Assembly (NCBI RefSeq): GCF_029784165.1
Contig: NC_073696.1
Span: 50,413,315 to 50,477,314, forward strand
DNA length: 64,000 bases
Direction: 5' to 3'
DNA from: Wyeomyia smithii
Taxonomy: Eukaryota > Arthropoda > Insecta > Diptera > Culicidae
Below the pieces are notes generated by a model, which was given only the letters and a program-made list of their open reading frames with translations, ran no database searches and was not told the origin of the DNA. Every line of letters begins with the position of its first letter. The stretch's first letter is position 1. Shown piece by piece: positions 10,162 through 22,618 of the stretch. The position numbers were made by a program, and so were the translations under genes.

Positions 10162-10498
10162 GGGATGAGCGACAACAAAAACTTTTAGTAGAAAAAAAAA
10201 CGCTAAGAGTACACGCGGTTAAAGAAGATGGCAATAAACTAAAAAAGCCGTATCGTAAGTAGATGTTGTGTACGAAAACTCGATTAACATGATTAATAAA
10301 CTAGAAAACGCAAACAAAACAAAATCTCCATAAACATAGCCAAAAAAAGTCGTAAAAAGCTTATACCGAATAAAAATCGATTTTTTGTTAAATCGATTTT
10401 TCAAGCTCGATTTTCTTATGAACCGATTTTATTGATTTTGAATAATCGATGCAGGAGAATCGATTATTGTTCAAAGATCGCCCATTGCTAGACAGAAG

Positions 10499-12560
10499 AG
10501 TAAACTTGTATGTGCTGTCTTATACCCTATTAGGAAATTTATCAACCTTCATGTGAACTCGATGATATAAGAGTCACTGGAGAAGACCGTATAGAAGTAC
10601 GTGCTGTGGTAATTACATCTGCAAACAAATTTTCGGTGACGCCGAAAGTATGCTACCTGCTTAGGCGACCTGATAGGTAATATTTTTGTCTTGGTGTCTG
10701 AGTTAGAGTGAGAGCACCGGTTTTTGGCTAAAGTATGTTATTCATGAATGATAGGTTATTCTATTTTACGTAGAACGATTGTCGAAAAAAAATTAATGAG
10801 GAAAATATGTTCTTAGATTCCCATATCAAAAAATCCTCTGAGCTCCTATTTTGGCTATAGCGATCCTATATTTGCTACGTTGCTCACCAAAAAGCTCTTT
10901 ATTGCTTTTCAAAAAAAAATTAATGCAGAGAAAAACCACATTAATGTTTGTTTTAAACTGTGACTTTCGCCATTTATGATAATTAATAAATACAAGGCAA
11001 TAAAAATAGAGTTTTAATAGATTACCGATTATCTAAACACTATAACGTGGAAAAAACTGAGAGAGGTATAACTGGCTTCGGATTAATACTCAGAAGAAAA
11101 AAAACTAGCTAAAATCTGTTTAAATTTTGTTCAGAAATGCTGAATGTTAAATTGAATATTTTAGAATGGGCCCGGGTGGCACTAGTTCTCTGGTCAAAAC
11201 CGATGCTTCTGCCCTACCGAATGACGTGTCTGTCAAAAAATGGTCTCCGGCGTTTGTCCAAAACCAGATAGCCGTGTCCCAAAGGCCCACACCAGATTTC
11301 GGCAGGGGTGATAAATCCATCTGCCCAAAATAAACAGATGATTCGAATGTGTGATGTCATTTGGGGATAGAAAAATAAAAATCTTGTCAATGTGCTGAAT
11401 TTCACTCGTCGTCCAACGCATTTGTAATAGACGTATGGCGCGGAAGAACTGTTTCGGTTTTTTTTTTGTTTACCTTATTCTTACTTTCGGCATCATGCAG
11501 AAGCGGCTCATGACTTCTACGCCGTTTTCAAGAATTGGGTAAACAACGTCCTGCCTGGCTAGCCTTGAATAGACGACATTAAAATTCATTTTTAGATGGA
11601 TTTCACGCTAATTCTACTAGTCATTGGCGGTACTCTTTTCTTCTTCCAAATTTTATATGTGATACTAAAGATATTAAACTAACAGCAGTATTTAATCCCA
11701 GCATGGAAAGCTAAATGTTTTAATCGCGGAAAATTACTTAAAGTTTATTTTCTTATCGGACCAATTTCACATCGAATGGTCCCGTCTTCGGTGAAGTTGT
11801 TTGATGGGCAAAGCAGCGCGCATGGCTAGGGCTGGTTTGGACTTGAATTGTCATTAATATATCGTCGCTGTGTTTTTTCTTCATCTCTATCTGTGATTGG
11901 CTTGGCTTGACTAACAACGCACACTTGCGAGAGGTGATTTTAAAAGGCTTTTTAAGCCCGTCTGAAAGGAACTGGTTTCCATCTCGGCGAAACACCCTCA
12001 TTAACATATCGTCAACTTGGAAGTGTTACTTACTTCCCTCCCCGGGCCACTCGCTAACTGATGCGGATATCGGCAGAGGGAGAGGGTGGCTTAAGCGATG
12101 TCTCAACCGAGCCGGAGGTGTTGTTAAATGAAGAGTTGGTTGGAAACAAGCCCAATCGGCACCAATATCTGTGCATGACTGTCACTGAAATATGCTGGTG
12201 TACTTATGAGCCCGATTTTGCCACCCAATTAGAATTTTGTGTCACGTACAAACCGGTGTTTTTTTTTTTGAAATCTATTCTACTGAGGCGGCATGCCTTT
12301 GATATATTTTAAAATTAACATTTTCTAACTTATATAAACTTTTTTCTCATTTATGCATGTACTTAATTAAAATTTTTAGTTTAATATGGATACAGAAATC
12401 AGAAAAAACACGACTGTCCCAATCGCATCATCCCTCAAACAAACAGTAAAGCTCACTCTTCGTTCGCAAACATTCCACTGCTTAAGTGATTAGAACGTTA
12501 TTTTGATAGTACAGCTTCTGTTATCATGACAAACATTCAATTGTGGTTCTGAGCAATATT
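10499..12560. other. No feature seen
   Basis: AT-rich sequence with a slightly GC-richer part at 11160-11420. ORFs are short and resemble nothing recognised. Confidence 0.3.
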
Positions 12561-13100
12561 TTATTGATAGTTTTTTTCTTCTGCTCGCTCGCTCGCTTCA
12601 AATGCTCTAAAAACAAGCTGTCAGTTACTGAAGAGCTGTTTCACCAACACCACCAAACTGACATCGATTTGCGCGAACTTACGACGCCAGCCGCGCTCTG
12701 ATTTACCATCAGCATCGGCAGCATCATCATCATCATCCAGCACAGCATCACACTCTGCTCGTGCGTGTGTAGTGAAGTCGCCGCAACGGGGCTGTCGGTC
12801 GCTTCGCTTGCTTGACTAGCTGCGCCGTTTTAGGGTGCACTATATAGTACATATAGCATTAGTACACGCCGTCGCTGATGCTACTGCTGCTGAATCAACT
12901 TCAGCACCAGCTCGCTCGCCCGCCCATCCAAATGGACGAAGAGAAACCACGCGAAATTATTTATAGCCATGACAAACGGATCGCGGTGGGATGGAAAGTG
13001 TCCCCTCGCTCTCTCCCACGCGGTGGTACCCGTGAAACATCAGAGAACATTCATGCTGGCAGGCTGGCTCAATGTGTCGATGATTACTAAAATAAATAGT
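12560..13100. other. GC-richer unassigned block with TATA-like motif
   Basis: The block is clearly GC-richer than its surroundings, has a short CAT run at 12722-12738 and TATATAG near 12841. A 70-codon ORF at 12878-13090 (+) starts MLLLLNQLQHQLARPP but matches nothing known to me. It could be a promoter, enhancer or 5' exon. Function is not shown. Confidence 0.25.
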
Positions 13101-15050
13101 AAGGGTACGTACGGTTTGCTCTGTAACGATATTGCTTTTAAATTTTGAGTGAGAGAAAGAAATTGAGTTCACAAATTCAACTTTGAAAAAATCTCATAGA
13201 TATGGATTTTGTGGAAGCTCACATTAATTGTGGTTTTGTTAATAGGCCAACTGTGGCACGAGCCGCTCGTCCTTGATTTATACCTTTGCGGTCCAAGTCG
13301 GCTGTAGATAACTGTCAAGGAAAGGAACCAATTAATAGGAAACAGACAGTCGCAGCTAGCATTAAATAGTAACCGTTTGCTGTTCCTTTTGATTGGAACA
13401 CACCAAAACTGAACTCTGGCTGGAATAGAGTCTCTTATTCATTCACAAATTTTGAACGATTAGGACTCATGATTGTTTATTGATTTTCATTATTACAATT
13501 TCGTGTAATTCCGTAGATTCTGCGAATTTCCTCTAATTTTTTCTGATGTCTACGATGTTGCACACACTTAAAATATCACATTTTACAATATTTTTTTCCA
13601 TAGTGAAACGCGAATAACTCAATAACGATTCAAGATAGGATTTTTGCGTCTTTTAGGAAGTTTTTCCTCATAAAATTCCTAATCTTTCTGTTGTATAAGA
13701 TGGTTTTCAGAAGAGCTAAAAAGTTTGTAACAATGAAATTTTAGCCACAACAAGCCGTAACATTTTTTTCTCTTAGTTTGGACTACCAAGGATGCGCAAA
13801 ATATATATTTGGGTTCGGTTTTACAAGATTTTGAAATGAAAATAAAGAAATTGAAATAAAAAATCGTGAAAAATTTAATTTTTTCCATAAAACTCAAATT
13901 AGCACTTCGACTAAACATTTTCCAGGGTTGTCGTCATTCAAAGGTTTTCCTTTTACACCATAACCAATCATTTTCCGGTTGAGCCCCCAGACTATACGAC
14001 AGAGCGTTATTTTGGGACGCCCTAATGCGCATCTTACACATCAGAAATCATTAGTAGGTCCGTAAACTGTATATCTCCCATTACTCGTCAATAAAGGCGA
14101 TTATTTTCACGGCTGGCACCAATGATTTGTCAACTACACTACCGTGGTACGCATAAGCGACACATATTACAGCAAAATAAAATGAGAAGTTTCAAATATG
14201 CGTTTATTTGTTCCAATGTGACAAATTGACTTCGAATTCATCTTAAGTTTTCTAGAACAACCTCCATGCTTTCACAACATGTTTCAAAAATACGAATAAA
14301 ATAACTACGGCAATAAAACTCCAAAAACGTTGTTATGTAACATGTGACGCTTATGTATCCCATGGCTGTTAAAGAGGATGACAATTTTGAAACATAATAA
14401 TTGCTTAGACTGCTGACAACTGAATCTTTGAAATTTATTTCGCTTTCCTGCAAAAATGAAAATTTTACTGGTCATTAACTAATTAATTTCATATATAATT
14501 CATATAATTTCAGTACCCTGTAAGGAAATGGTATAAAATACATTGAAATGAATCCAAGAACTAGGGTGCAAATATCAATTCAGTTTCAGAATTAAATGGA
14601 ACTGATTTGTGAAAAAACTGGAAGCCCAGTTCTGTTCAAAAAAACTTTAAACTTTGAATAATTTCTTAACTATCCAAACCAGCATTTAAAATTAAAAACA
14701 AATCACAATTTTCGGAAAACAAAACAAAAAAAGCATAGATGTAAGAGCCCACAAAATTGAAAACATCACTCGCTCGTTATGTTCTCTTTTGCATTTATCG
14801 ACTACTGACACTGGTTTGTGAATTTGTAACAGCTGATAAACTCAATCGAAACCCGTGAATTGTTGCTATTTAATGGAACGCTTTGTGTATAATTTGTATG
14901 AAATTCCAAAAACTTGAGATTTCGAGAGAAATTTTGTACCTCTTTGTGAGTTGTGACTAAACAAATGAGTGTTCTGGCTTTGGAATAATTTTAAATCTGA
15001 AAAATACGGATTATTCCAAATACCTTAGAGACTATTTTATTCTTAAAAGG
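13101..15050. other. No feature seen
   Basis: AT-rich, without recognised ORFs, inverted ends or repeats. Confidence 0.3.
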
Positions 15051-15079
15051 ATGAGTTTTAACTCCAAGTTCTTAGCTAA

Positions 15080-15967
15080 TTATTCAGCTAACTGTTGTGT
15101 GTGGTCAACAACAAAGGGTGACTTCTTAGCTCTTAGCTTCTTGAGATATATAATAGGAATTGATAAGATTTTTTGGCTCGCGCAATTACGGCTTATCATT
15201 TGTAGAGATTTAAACCATTTGAGCCAAATGTTGATGCGGATCTTACTCATCAGTTTTGCCCAGAAATCGATGGGACGCAGCTGGGGAATGTTGAGTGGGT
15301 TCGCCGACTTGGCTATAACATTGATATTCAGCCGCTCCATCACCTCCAGCGATCGCTTCGAATAGTGATCCGGCCAGAACACTGCATCTTTACCATTATG
15401 GTATTTCTTGATGAACGTCGCAACTTCCGGCAGGCACTGCACACTATAAATTTCCTCGTTCACAGCCAGTCTGGAGCGAAAGAAGAACTGCTTGGCTTTT
15501 CCTTCTCGCTGATGAAATGAACTTCACCTCGGAGCTCACTTTCTTCGTGAGGGAAATAAAACACGAAGTGCCCTGCCAGTCGTTGCCATCTTGAGTGAGA
15601 TAGGTTTCGTCGTCCATCACCATTGTCAAGTTGCGATTCGCCGGTAAAATCGACTTAGCCACCTTATTCAGTCGCTGCCGCTGCGTCATTGCCTGCAGCC
15701 CTGGGACCAGTGGACGAGCGCACGCAGCAATTTAGCCTTTTTTTTCTCGATCTTCCTCTCCAGCATTTTTGGAGCTTCTTCTCGCTTAGGATCGTCGGTC
15801 GTCCGGAACCGGGCTTCCCTTCGGTGCTCTGATTGTTGTCCAATAGTGCTGGAAAAGGCGTATCTGGGGTCTATAAAGTGCCGCACGATGTCCGTTTTCG
15901 ACATGGCGGGGTATTGTTCTTCGAACGTGCAAATTTCTGAACGGAGTAGCTTCACAGTTTTCGCCAT
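15080..15967 (-). pseudogene. Mariner-like (maT/ITmD37E-type) transposase pseudogene
   Basis: A Tc1/mariner-superfamily transposase, broken into three frames. The N-terminal part starts at MAKTVKLLRSEICTFEEQ (15967 downward). The middle frame (from 15689) has MVMDDETYLTQDGNDWQ with the first catalytic Asp. The last frame (from 15463) has FWPDHYSKRSLEVMERLNI and QLRPIDFWAK. The DDETY and QLRPI..FWA motifs point to the mosquito DD37E/maT group. Right after the second Asp a few residues (family form about DLASxHY) are missing, and the catalytic Glu in RPIEKFWA is altered to RPID. At least two frameshifts. Terminal repeats were not located. Confidence 0.8.
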
Positions 15968-16304
15968 TATCATTCGGGTGAAGCGTGTGAAGATAAATCC
16001 ATGAAAAATCAGCAATTTTTGTCCATTTTGTTTTTATGCAAACGTTATGTTCTCAGCGATCAATGACCTTTTTGCATTCTGGAGGTAAATCAGAAAGATA
16101 TAAAGTAAATATGTTGTACAGGACTGGACCCAAGATTGCGTTTTGTGGCATAATTGCGCAAACAGGAGATCTATCAGATTTTCAATTCTGGAAGATAACC
16201 AGCAAAGCTCGATCAGTTAAATGATTTTTTCAAATTTCAATTTTTAAAACTAGTAATTAAAGGCTTATAGCATTTCAATTGGGGATGAGAAACCTATTGA
16301 TATT

Positions 16305-16377
16305 TATCGATAGTATCGATGGTTGTTAACTATCGATAGAGTCGTTGAGCTTTCATCCTCACCGATAGTTATCGATA
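16305..16377. promoter_or_regulatory. Cluster of three TATCGATA motifs
   Basis: TATCGATA occurs at 16305-16312, 16331-16338 and 16370-16377. This is the core of the insect DRE site bound by DREF at housekeeping promoters. No gene starts nearby, and the block may instead be the AT-rich end of a MITE. Confidence 0.3.
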
Positions 16378-16464
16378 TTCGATATTTCCCTCGCATCCAC
16401 TCTCCACTGCGATGCCAAAACTGGAAAATAAATTGACCTTGTCAACGTTCGAATTCACGCGAAA

Positions 16465-16727
16465 AAACAATATCGCACGCTAGCCTAAGGGCTAATGCGG
16501 CCTAGATCAACTAGATTAGTTGAGAGAATTCGTTATCGATATTGTTTTTCGGCACATTTTTGCATGTTGTAGGATAAGTACAACGATACACCGTGCCCCA
16601 GTGCTGAGTCGAGGAAATTTCCAGCTCGAAAAGTTCCTCGACCTGATCGGGAATCGAACCCGATATCACAACCGTGTGGGAGAGCTAGCCGACCGACATC
16701 GCTAACCACAGAACCACGGGGACCACG
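16465..16727 (-). mobile_element. tRNA-derived SINE with perfect 14-bp TSD
   Basis: On the minus strand it begins near GTCCCCGTGGTTCTGTGGTT, with an A-box-like TGGTTAGCGATG and a perfect B box GGTTCGATTCC (16650-16660), so it has an internal RNA polymerase III promoter. The non-tRNA body and 3' tail follow. Identical GAATTCACGCGAAA at 16451-16464 and 16728-16741 prove a target-primed insertion. A second copy lies at 47906-48166. Confidence 0.88.
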
Positions 16728-16741
16728 GAATTCACGCGAAA

Positions 16742-19700
16742 TCACCCTCAAAACTGTTGGAAAATTGAGAGATAATCATTTTTGCTCACTCTAGCTCGTT
16801 CGGGGTGACTCCAACCTAGACGGGATTTCGCGCAATAAGCACGAAGGATGTGTGCGAATAAGCTTCTAAATATTTTTTTGAAATCTGGCAAAGTCACGCA
16901 AAACTGTTTTATCAGTAACGGAAGCAATATTTTCGTTTTTTTGCATCTATCAATAATTATCGATAGTTATGGATGCAATCCAGAAATTATCGATCTTAAG
17001 CAATATTTCAAATCCCTAGTTTCAATCAAACCTGTATGCCAAACACTATTGAAATTTTTTTTTATTTCCAGAAGAGTAGTTAATGCACTAGTCTTTTTTA
17101 CGCGGAAATTTAGTGTACCATTGTATTTCCATCAATTAAAATAAAAGCGAGTTTATAGCAGCCAGGCGAGTCAATAATAAAGGTTCTATATAATTTTCAG
17201 TTGATTGTTTTTGTGGAAATCCACTAAATTTGAGGAAAAATTATTTATTTAACATGGTGCTGGTTAAGATATTTTATTTTCTATGAAAAAACGAACGACT
17301 AACCGATTTTCTACTAAAAAAGAGAAGAGTGCAGATTGTAAATAAACAATATGCTTTATCTCAGGTTTTTTAACTTGATGTTCATTGGAACTCGACGATG
17401 TTCGAATAACTTTAGGAACGGTATTAATAAAACATATTAGGATAACAGAAGTAACATTAGAAATTTTCTAATTAAAAGTAAATTATGCTATGCAAGTGGT
17501 AAGATAGAAAAATAAGCTAGCTTTACTAACACATTCACTCTTTACTACAGACTACAAGAATCAAGCATTAGAAACTGGAGTTAAATCGTAAAAGATAATA
17601 GCTAAAAGTAAAAAAAAATCAAGGATTATTAATACTTGTGAGTAAAGTACCAGCAACTATATTCTGCTAAGCAAACATTTGTTCTTACTAAGATTCCTTT
17701 GCTTTCGAAGCTTGTTTAAAAGAGAGTGTTGTGTTTTGGAAATTTCATTTTCGTATGATATTTTCAAGCATTGTTACCCAAGTGATTTGTAGATTATTTT
17801 GTATAAAGGGCCGTATACATTCCATTCGGACAAAATAGAGAGTACGCAAATCACCTCGAAAGGGGGAGAAGGTGGGTTATGATAATTTCCACTTGGACAC
17901 AGTATTTTTCCCACAAAAATTGGAAACTTGTAAAAAAAATTACTTTCACCGGTTTATGGCCCAACGAATTAGAGATGTCTAGCTTCTTTTGTCTTCGGAA
18001 GCCGTTCTCCAGTCATCTCGTACACCAGCAGATCGTGCATCTTCTTCCTCCGTGTACATCCACCGAGTTCGAAGCGTACCACGGATCTACCTGGTTCTCT
18101 ACTGAAGAAAGTTTTGGTGTCTCTCTTCATACATGTTGAGAACAAGAATTTTAGGTAAAATAAGACGTTTTTCCCTTTTTTGTGTTTTCTCTCGTTTGCA
18201 AAAGCACCTTCAAGCAATTTGAAATTGGGCATATTGGGCTTATTGAAATCATTTTTTATAAACTTTGTTCAATTCTTTGGTGCACCTTGAACTAAGCTTA
18301 TGGAACCACTTTTGACTAAATTTGGTCTTCAATCTCATCCACCTATGGAACCAATTTTGACTAAATTCGGATTCAACTTCTGCGATGCTTCTTCCTGTTC
18401 TTTAGGTTTAAATTTCAGCTTTTTAAGGCTAATTTTTAATGGGATCCTTCTCATTTTTTCTTAATTTTTTTTTGGGGTTCCGGTATAATTTTAACTTTTC
18501 ATCATTCATCATTGTGGCTGTTCTTTTCTGGCCTTTGAGTTTGATTTTCGACTATAGCTAAGCTAAGCTCACCATCATATATTGCCCTCTTTGGTATTTT
18601 GGAAATGATTTTAGGTCATTTCTATTTAACTTGGAATAAGCATCGCGTTTATTATTTCGTATTTTTGGGTGTGTCATCTGAACGGAATTTTAATGCTAAA
18701 TATGATTATTTTTATTCTTAATTCTTATTTAATTCTTTTAATTTAATTCTTTCTAGAAGTTTCCTTTCTTCCAGAAGCTTTCTAAGCTAAATTTTGGGGT
18801 TATTTTTAATGTATATTTTCTTAGCCTTCCAAATCTTTTGGGTTGAATTTTGAATTTTCAAGCCTTCTATTCTGGAGACGTTTTTTCTGATATTTTGCGT
18901 TAATATAGTTTTGTTTTTCTTGAGTTACTATTTTCAATTTAACTTGGGGAAGGGAGCTGGGTCCTGAAACGACGATTTTCTGCCCACGTGCAATGTGATC
19001 AGCCCCTAAGAAATGAGATAAAAAAAAACTGTAAAAACAGTTTAGCAGCAACCATTCCGGAAATTGTGAATTAAAATAGATTCAATTAGCAATAAACTGA
19101 CCCATTATACCATGAGTATAAATTACTCCCAAGAAAATTTCTAGTGTGGATTTCATAACTTATTCGCGTGGATTATTTTCAAATCGTTGGAGCTTTAAGA
19201 TGAGATAATGAAGCCCATCTGGAGAACAAATATTTCATAAACGCCTAGCACCATTTATCTTTATGATTTCATTATACGGCTGCCATATTTTACTAACGAA
19301 TAGTAACGTATCGAATGAAGAAACGACTAACGCCCACAATACCGCCTAAGATGCTAGATTTTCCCTCTGAAACTAGCTTGCAGAGCGTTCATTTTTCCGA
19401 AGCTGGCTGTCCATTTGATACGGCACAAGCTGAGCATCGAAAGCCGCCGTCACTCAAGTCGAGATAAGCCGGTCAGCTAATTTTGGACCATTGAAAGAGC
19501 GGCTGCTGTTTTACGACCGTCTCGGTCGTCGCGGTACGATGAGCTTCCTCTTCTAGGCTTCTATATCTAAGCAAGGCACGTACTTTACGCTGCAACGAAT
19601 GATTTAACAACATTCGTTCGATTTTCTCTCTCATACCATGTGGCTGCGAATTGGATTAGCCGTCGAGAATACCTATTGATTTAGTGGTAGGCAGCGCAGT

Positions 19701-22618
19701 GATTGATCGATTAATCGTAGTGTGAAACGATTGGTTTATATGGGATCAATTTTCTTTTTGTAAACGATTGTATCCGTCAGCGGCGGATCTCAGCCGGCTT
19801 TTGACTATGTGAATGCCTGTTTTATAACCACTAAATAAATCAGCCGGTGCGAGCTCACGGTAACGCAGGTATCGCTTTCAGAGTCAATCAATCAGGGATT
19901 TGCATTCGAATTTTCTCACGTTACAAACGTTGAAAACTTTAAAATATCAATTGATAAACGACATCAACCCTCAAACCTACATAACTGGCAGCTGCCTATA
20001 AATCCTCGCCGTTCAATTGAAAACTATTTGAGCGACGATTGAAGCAATTCAAAAATGACTTTTCATTGTGCCATTATCATTATCGCTCACGGAACCGCCA
20101 GCATTGCGCCAGCCGTCCGTCCGTCAGTGATAGTGAACGCAACGAAAGAACACACGGTGCAGTATTTTTACGCATTGTCACTGCTCCATTGCCTATTCCT
20201 GTTTGTTGCGCCTATTCTCACGTCCAAGCATAGCACTATAGCAATTATTACAATTCTAGACCGCGACAATGAACCGCGTTTGGGTGCGTGTGTGGCTGTG
20301 AACTACCGTGTTGGGAGCATACTCACGATAGGGTGGTTCTGATTGTACGCGTTTTTGTTGCTTGTAATCAATGTTAACTCTAGTCTAAATTAACTGAGTT
20401 TGTGTTGTTGGAGAAGCGAACTTGTATTCGAGAGAAGCTTTAGTTTTGTAATAATCAAAAAGTAATGACTCGTCGCGCTTTTTTAAATGAATTCACTAAC
20501 TTGCAGAGCTGAATTGTATCTACAATATTGATGAACTAAGTATTCCTCAATTATCTGCTTTTGCGTTACTAGCAAGTTATCGTTCGCTTGCTATAAAATG
20601 TTGTAAATATCATGGAAACTAAAATTGTTCTAGAAAGCAATGATACACTTAAAACAATAACCATAAAGAGTTTCGCACATCTTCGAAAATCATTTCTCAT
20701 CAGGTAATTCATTTGTAAAAATTTTTCACCTCAGATGAAAACATAGCATTTGTCAGTTAAACAGATTTACATTGATGACGCTACCAAATCGGCCTTTCCC
20801 ATTTGTTCATGCTTCCTAATCATTTGTCCTCTAACTTCTATGCCCATAGATGCATTAGCTTACTCAGTCGTAAGGTATGGTGTAGACGTTTTGTTTTCAA
20901 CCCTCTTTTTTGCACTGCTACTATTCACGACACTTCAATTAAGTGACTCAGACCATTTAGTTAGCTGCCATTTGGGTGCGATCTGTGGTTTTCCATTGCT
21001 GCAAACTGCATAAAACAGACCCCGGAGGAGAGATCTACCAAGGCATCACTGTGCACAATCTAGAAATGAATCGGTCGTATGCATTCAGTGCTGCAAAAAA
21101 GCTAGTACGAATATAAATCAAATTAAACGCCAAGTAGTGCCATTTCGCAGCCGTTAAACTATGTGCTTCCACAAACAAACAAACAAAAAAAAACCGAAAA
21201 CGATTAATCCGTACTCACCTCTGAGCGATTTTATTGCGCTCTGGTTTGCTTCTTGAACGGTCAGACGTTGGCTAACAGTTTGTGGTGACAAGTTAGTCGC
21301 ATCAAGCGGACAATACCCGAAGAAATGTGCTCTTTGTTGACTCTAGTCTATTTTGTTTATTTATTTTTTTTTAAACATAGACACTAGGTTCATTGCTGCT
21401 AACCCGAAAGCCATCGTTACTAATTAAGGTATCCAAAAAAAGTAAAAAGAGCATGCACTCTTCTCGAAGAAAAAGTACAATTGCCTTATACACTTGGTTT
21501 TCTGAATATTACATAGAAAATATTATGAATATTAGAATGCATAGGAATGATGATGCCATACACTCGAATTAAACCTGTTAATTCTCTCTAAAAAAAACAT
21601 GACCTGCAGTAACTTTACGCATATTTACAAGATCAATGAAATTATGTTTAACTATACTATCAAATGACCAGTATATGCAACTATTGCTTACTTATAATGT
21701 AATACCACTTTCAACGTACTTTTTTATAACATTGTCAATAACAAAAAAAATCCAATAATAAAATAAACCAAAACTTACATCTACCTAGTTTTAATTCACG
21801 ACCTTTCTTGACTACTGTGCCTAATCTCTATGTAAAGCTCCACGATTCATCACTTAATCTCTGACTCCGGCAAAAAACAATACTAATGTTCTCCGAAGGT
21901 TGAAGTTTTTTTTTCACGTTTCAGCATAACAACTACTTACTAAATGAAAAACTGAAAAAATAATAACAGAAAAATGGAGAATTTTCGTGTCCAGCAGCAG
22001 TGCCGCAGTTTACCTTGTACCTACCGGATTCTAAAAACATCTAGGTTGAATGTTGTCGCATTGGTACTGGAATACTCAACTAGTTCTGCAGCACCTAAAA
22101 CCAAAAATGACTCATAGAAGCAGTCACTCTTTCGAAGAACGAATCAACCGAATGCGAGTTTGTTGTTCCAGTTGCTTGATATGCTGAATATGCTCGAACG
22201 ATTTGTCTATCATCAATCGAAATTGACTACAAATTTTCGGTAATCCAACGCACATCAAAAAAATGAACCATTTCATCGATGTCGAGAAATAACACATGGA
22301 ATGTGTAAAGCCCAGACTTAATTTTCAATAGCGCTTACTAAGCAAAAAAACGCTGACGAATTTAGGATTTCCTGAATAAAAACTGGCTTGATAGATTGAT
22401 ACGCCGTATTTTAGGGGTATCTCCTGATCAATCGGCTTCGAAACATTGTTTTTATTTTGATGCAATTATTAAGTTTAGTATCAGGGAATATTGTGTAAAA
22501 ATTTCGAAGCATAATTCTAATACAAATTGAAGAATTCTGCAAATGAGCAAATTGAAACTAAATATTGTATATTTGAAGTCATCATCACGTAAGGTTGCTT
22601 CACAAAAACGTAGTGATA
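16742..22618. other. Unassigned AT-rich DNA with a GC-richer part at 19370-20350
   Basis: No gene is recognised in nearly 6 kb. Another TATCGATA lies near 16958. The 19370-20350 part has fewer AT runs and includes TATAAA at 19997-20002, 58 bases before a 95-codon ORF (20055-20342, +) of no known family. A short stretch at 18296-18460 resembles 45490-45640. Otherwise nothing is seen. Confidence 0.3.

Larger units (their letters stand above)
5602..10490. mobile_element. 4.9-kb composite element with 8-bp TSD and TAGCAATGGGC ends
   Basis: The ends are perfect 11-base inverted repeats (TAGCAATGGGC at 5602-5612; GCCCATTGCTA at 10480-10490), flanked by identical GACAGAAG at 5594-5601 and 10491-10498. 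Both ends continue into subterminal ATCGATT-type motifs (5617-5710 and 10375-10470), as in hAT elements. The 8-bp TSD supports a hAT-like transposon. No transposase remains; the interior is a stack of other repeats listed separately. The intact outer TSD means these inserted after, or travelled with, the outer element. Confidence 0.8.

Noticed and set aside
16640..16724. tRNA gene
   Set aside because: The B box is perfect, but the sequence continues into a shared non-tRNA body with flanking duplication and has a second copy, so it is a SINE.
20055..20342. 95-codon ORF downstream of TATAAA
   Set aside because: No known family, no initiator at the right distance and a competing overlapping ORF in another frame.
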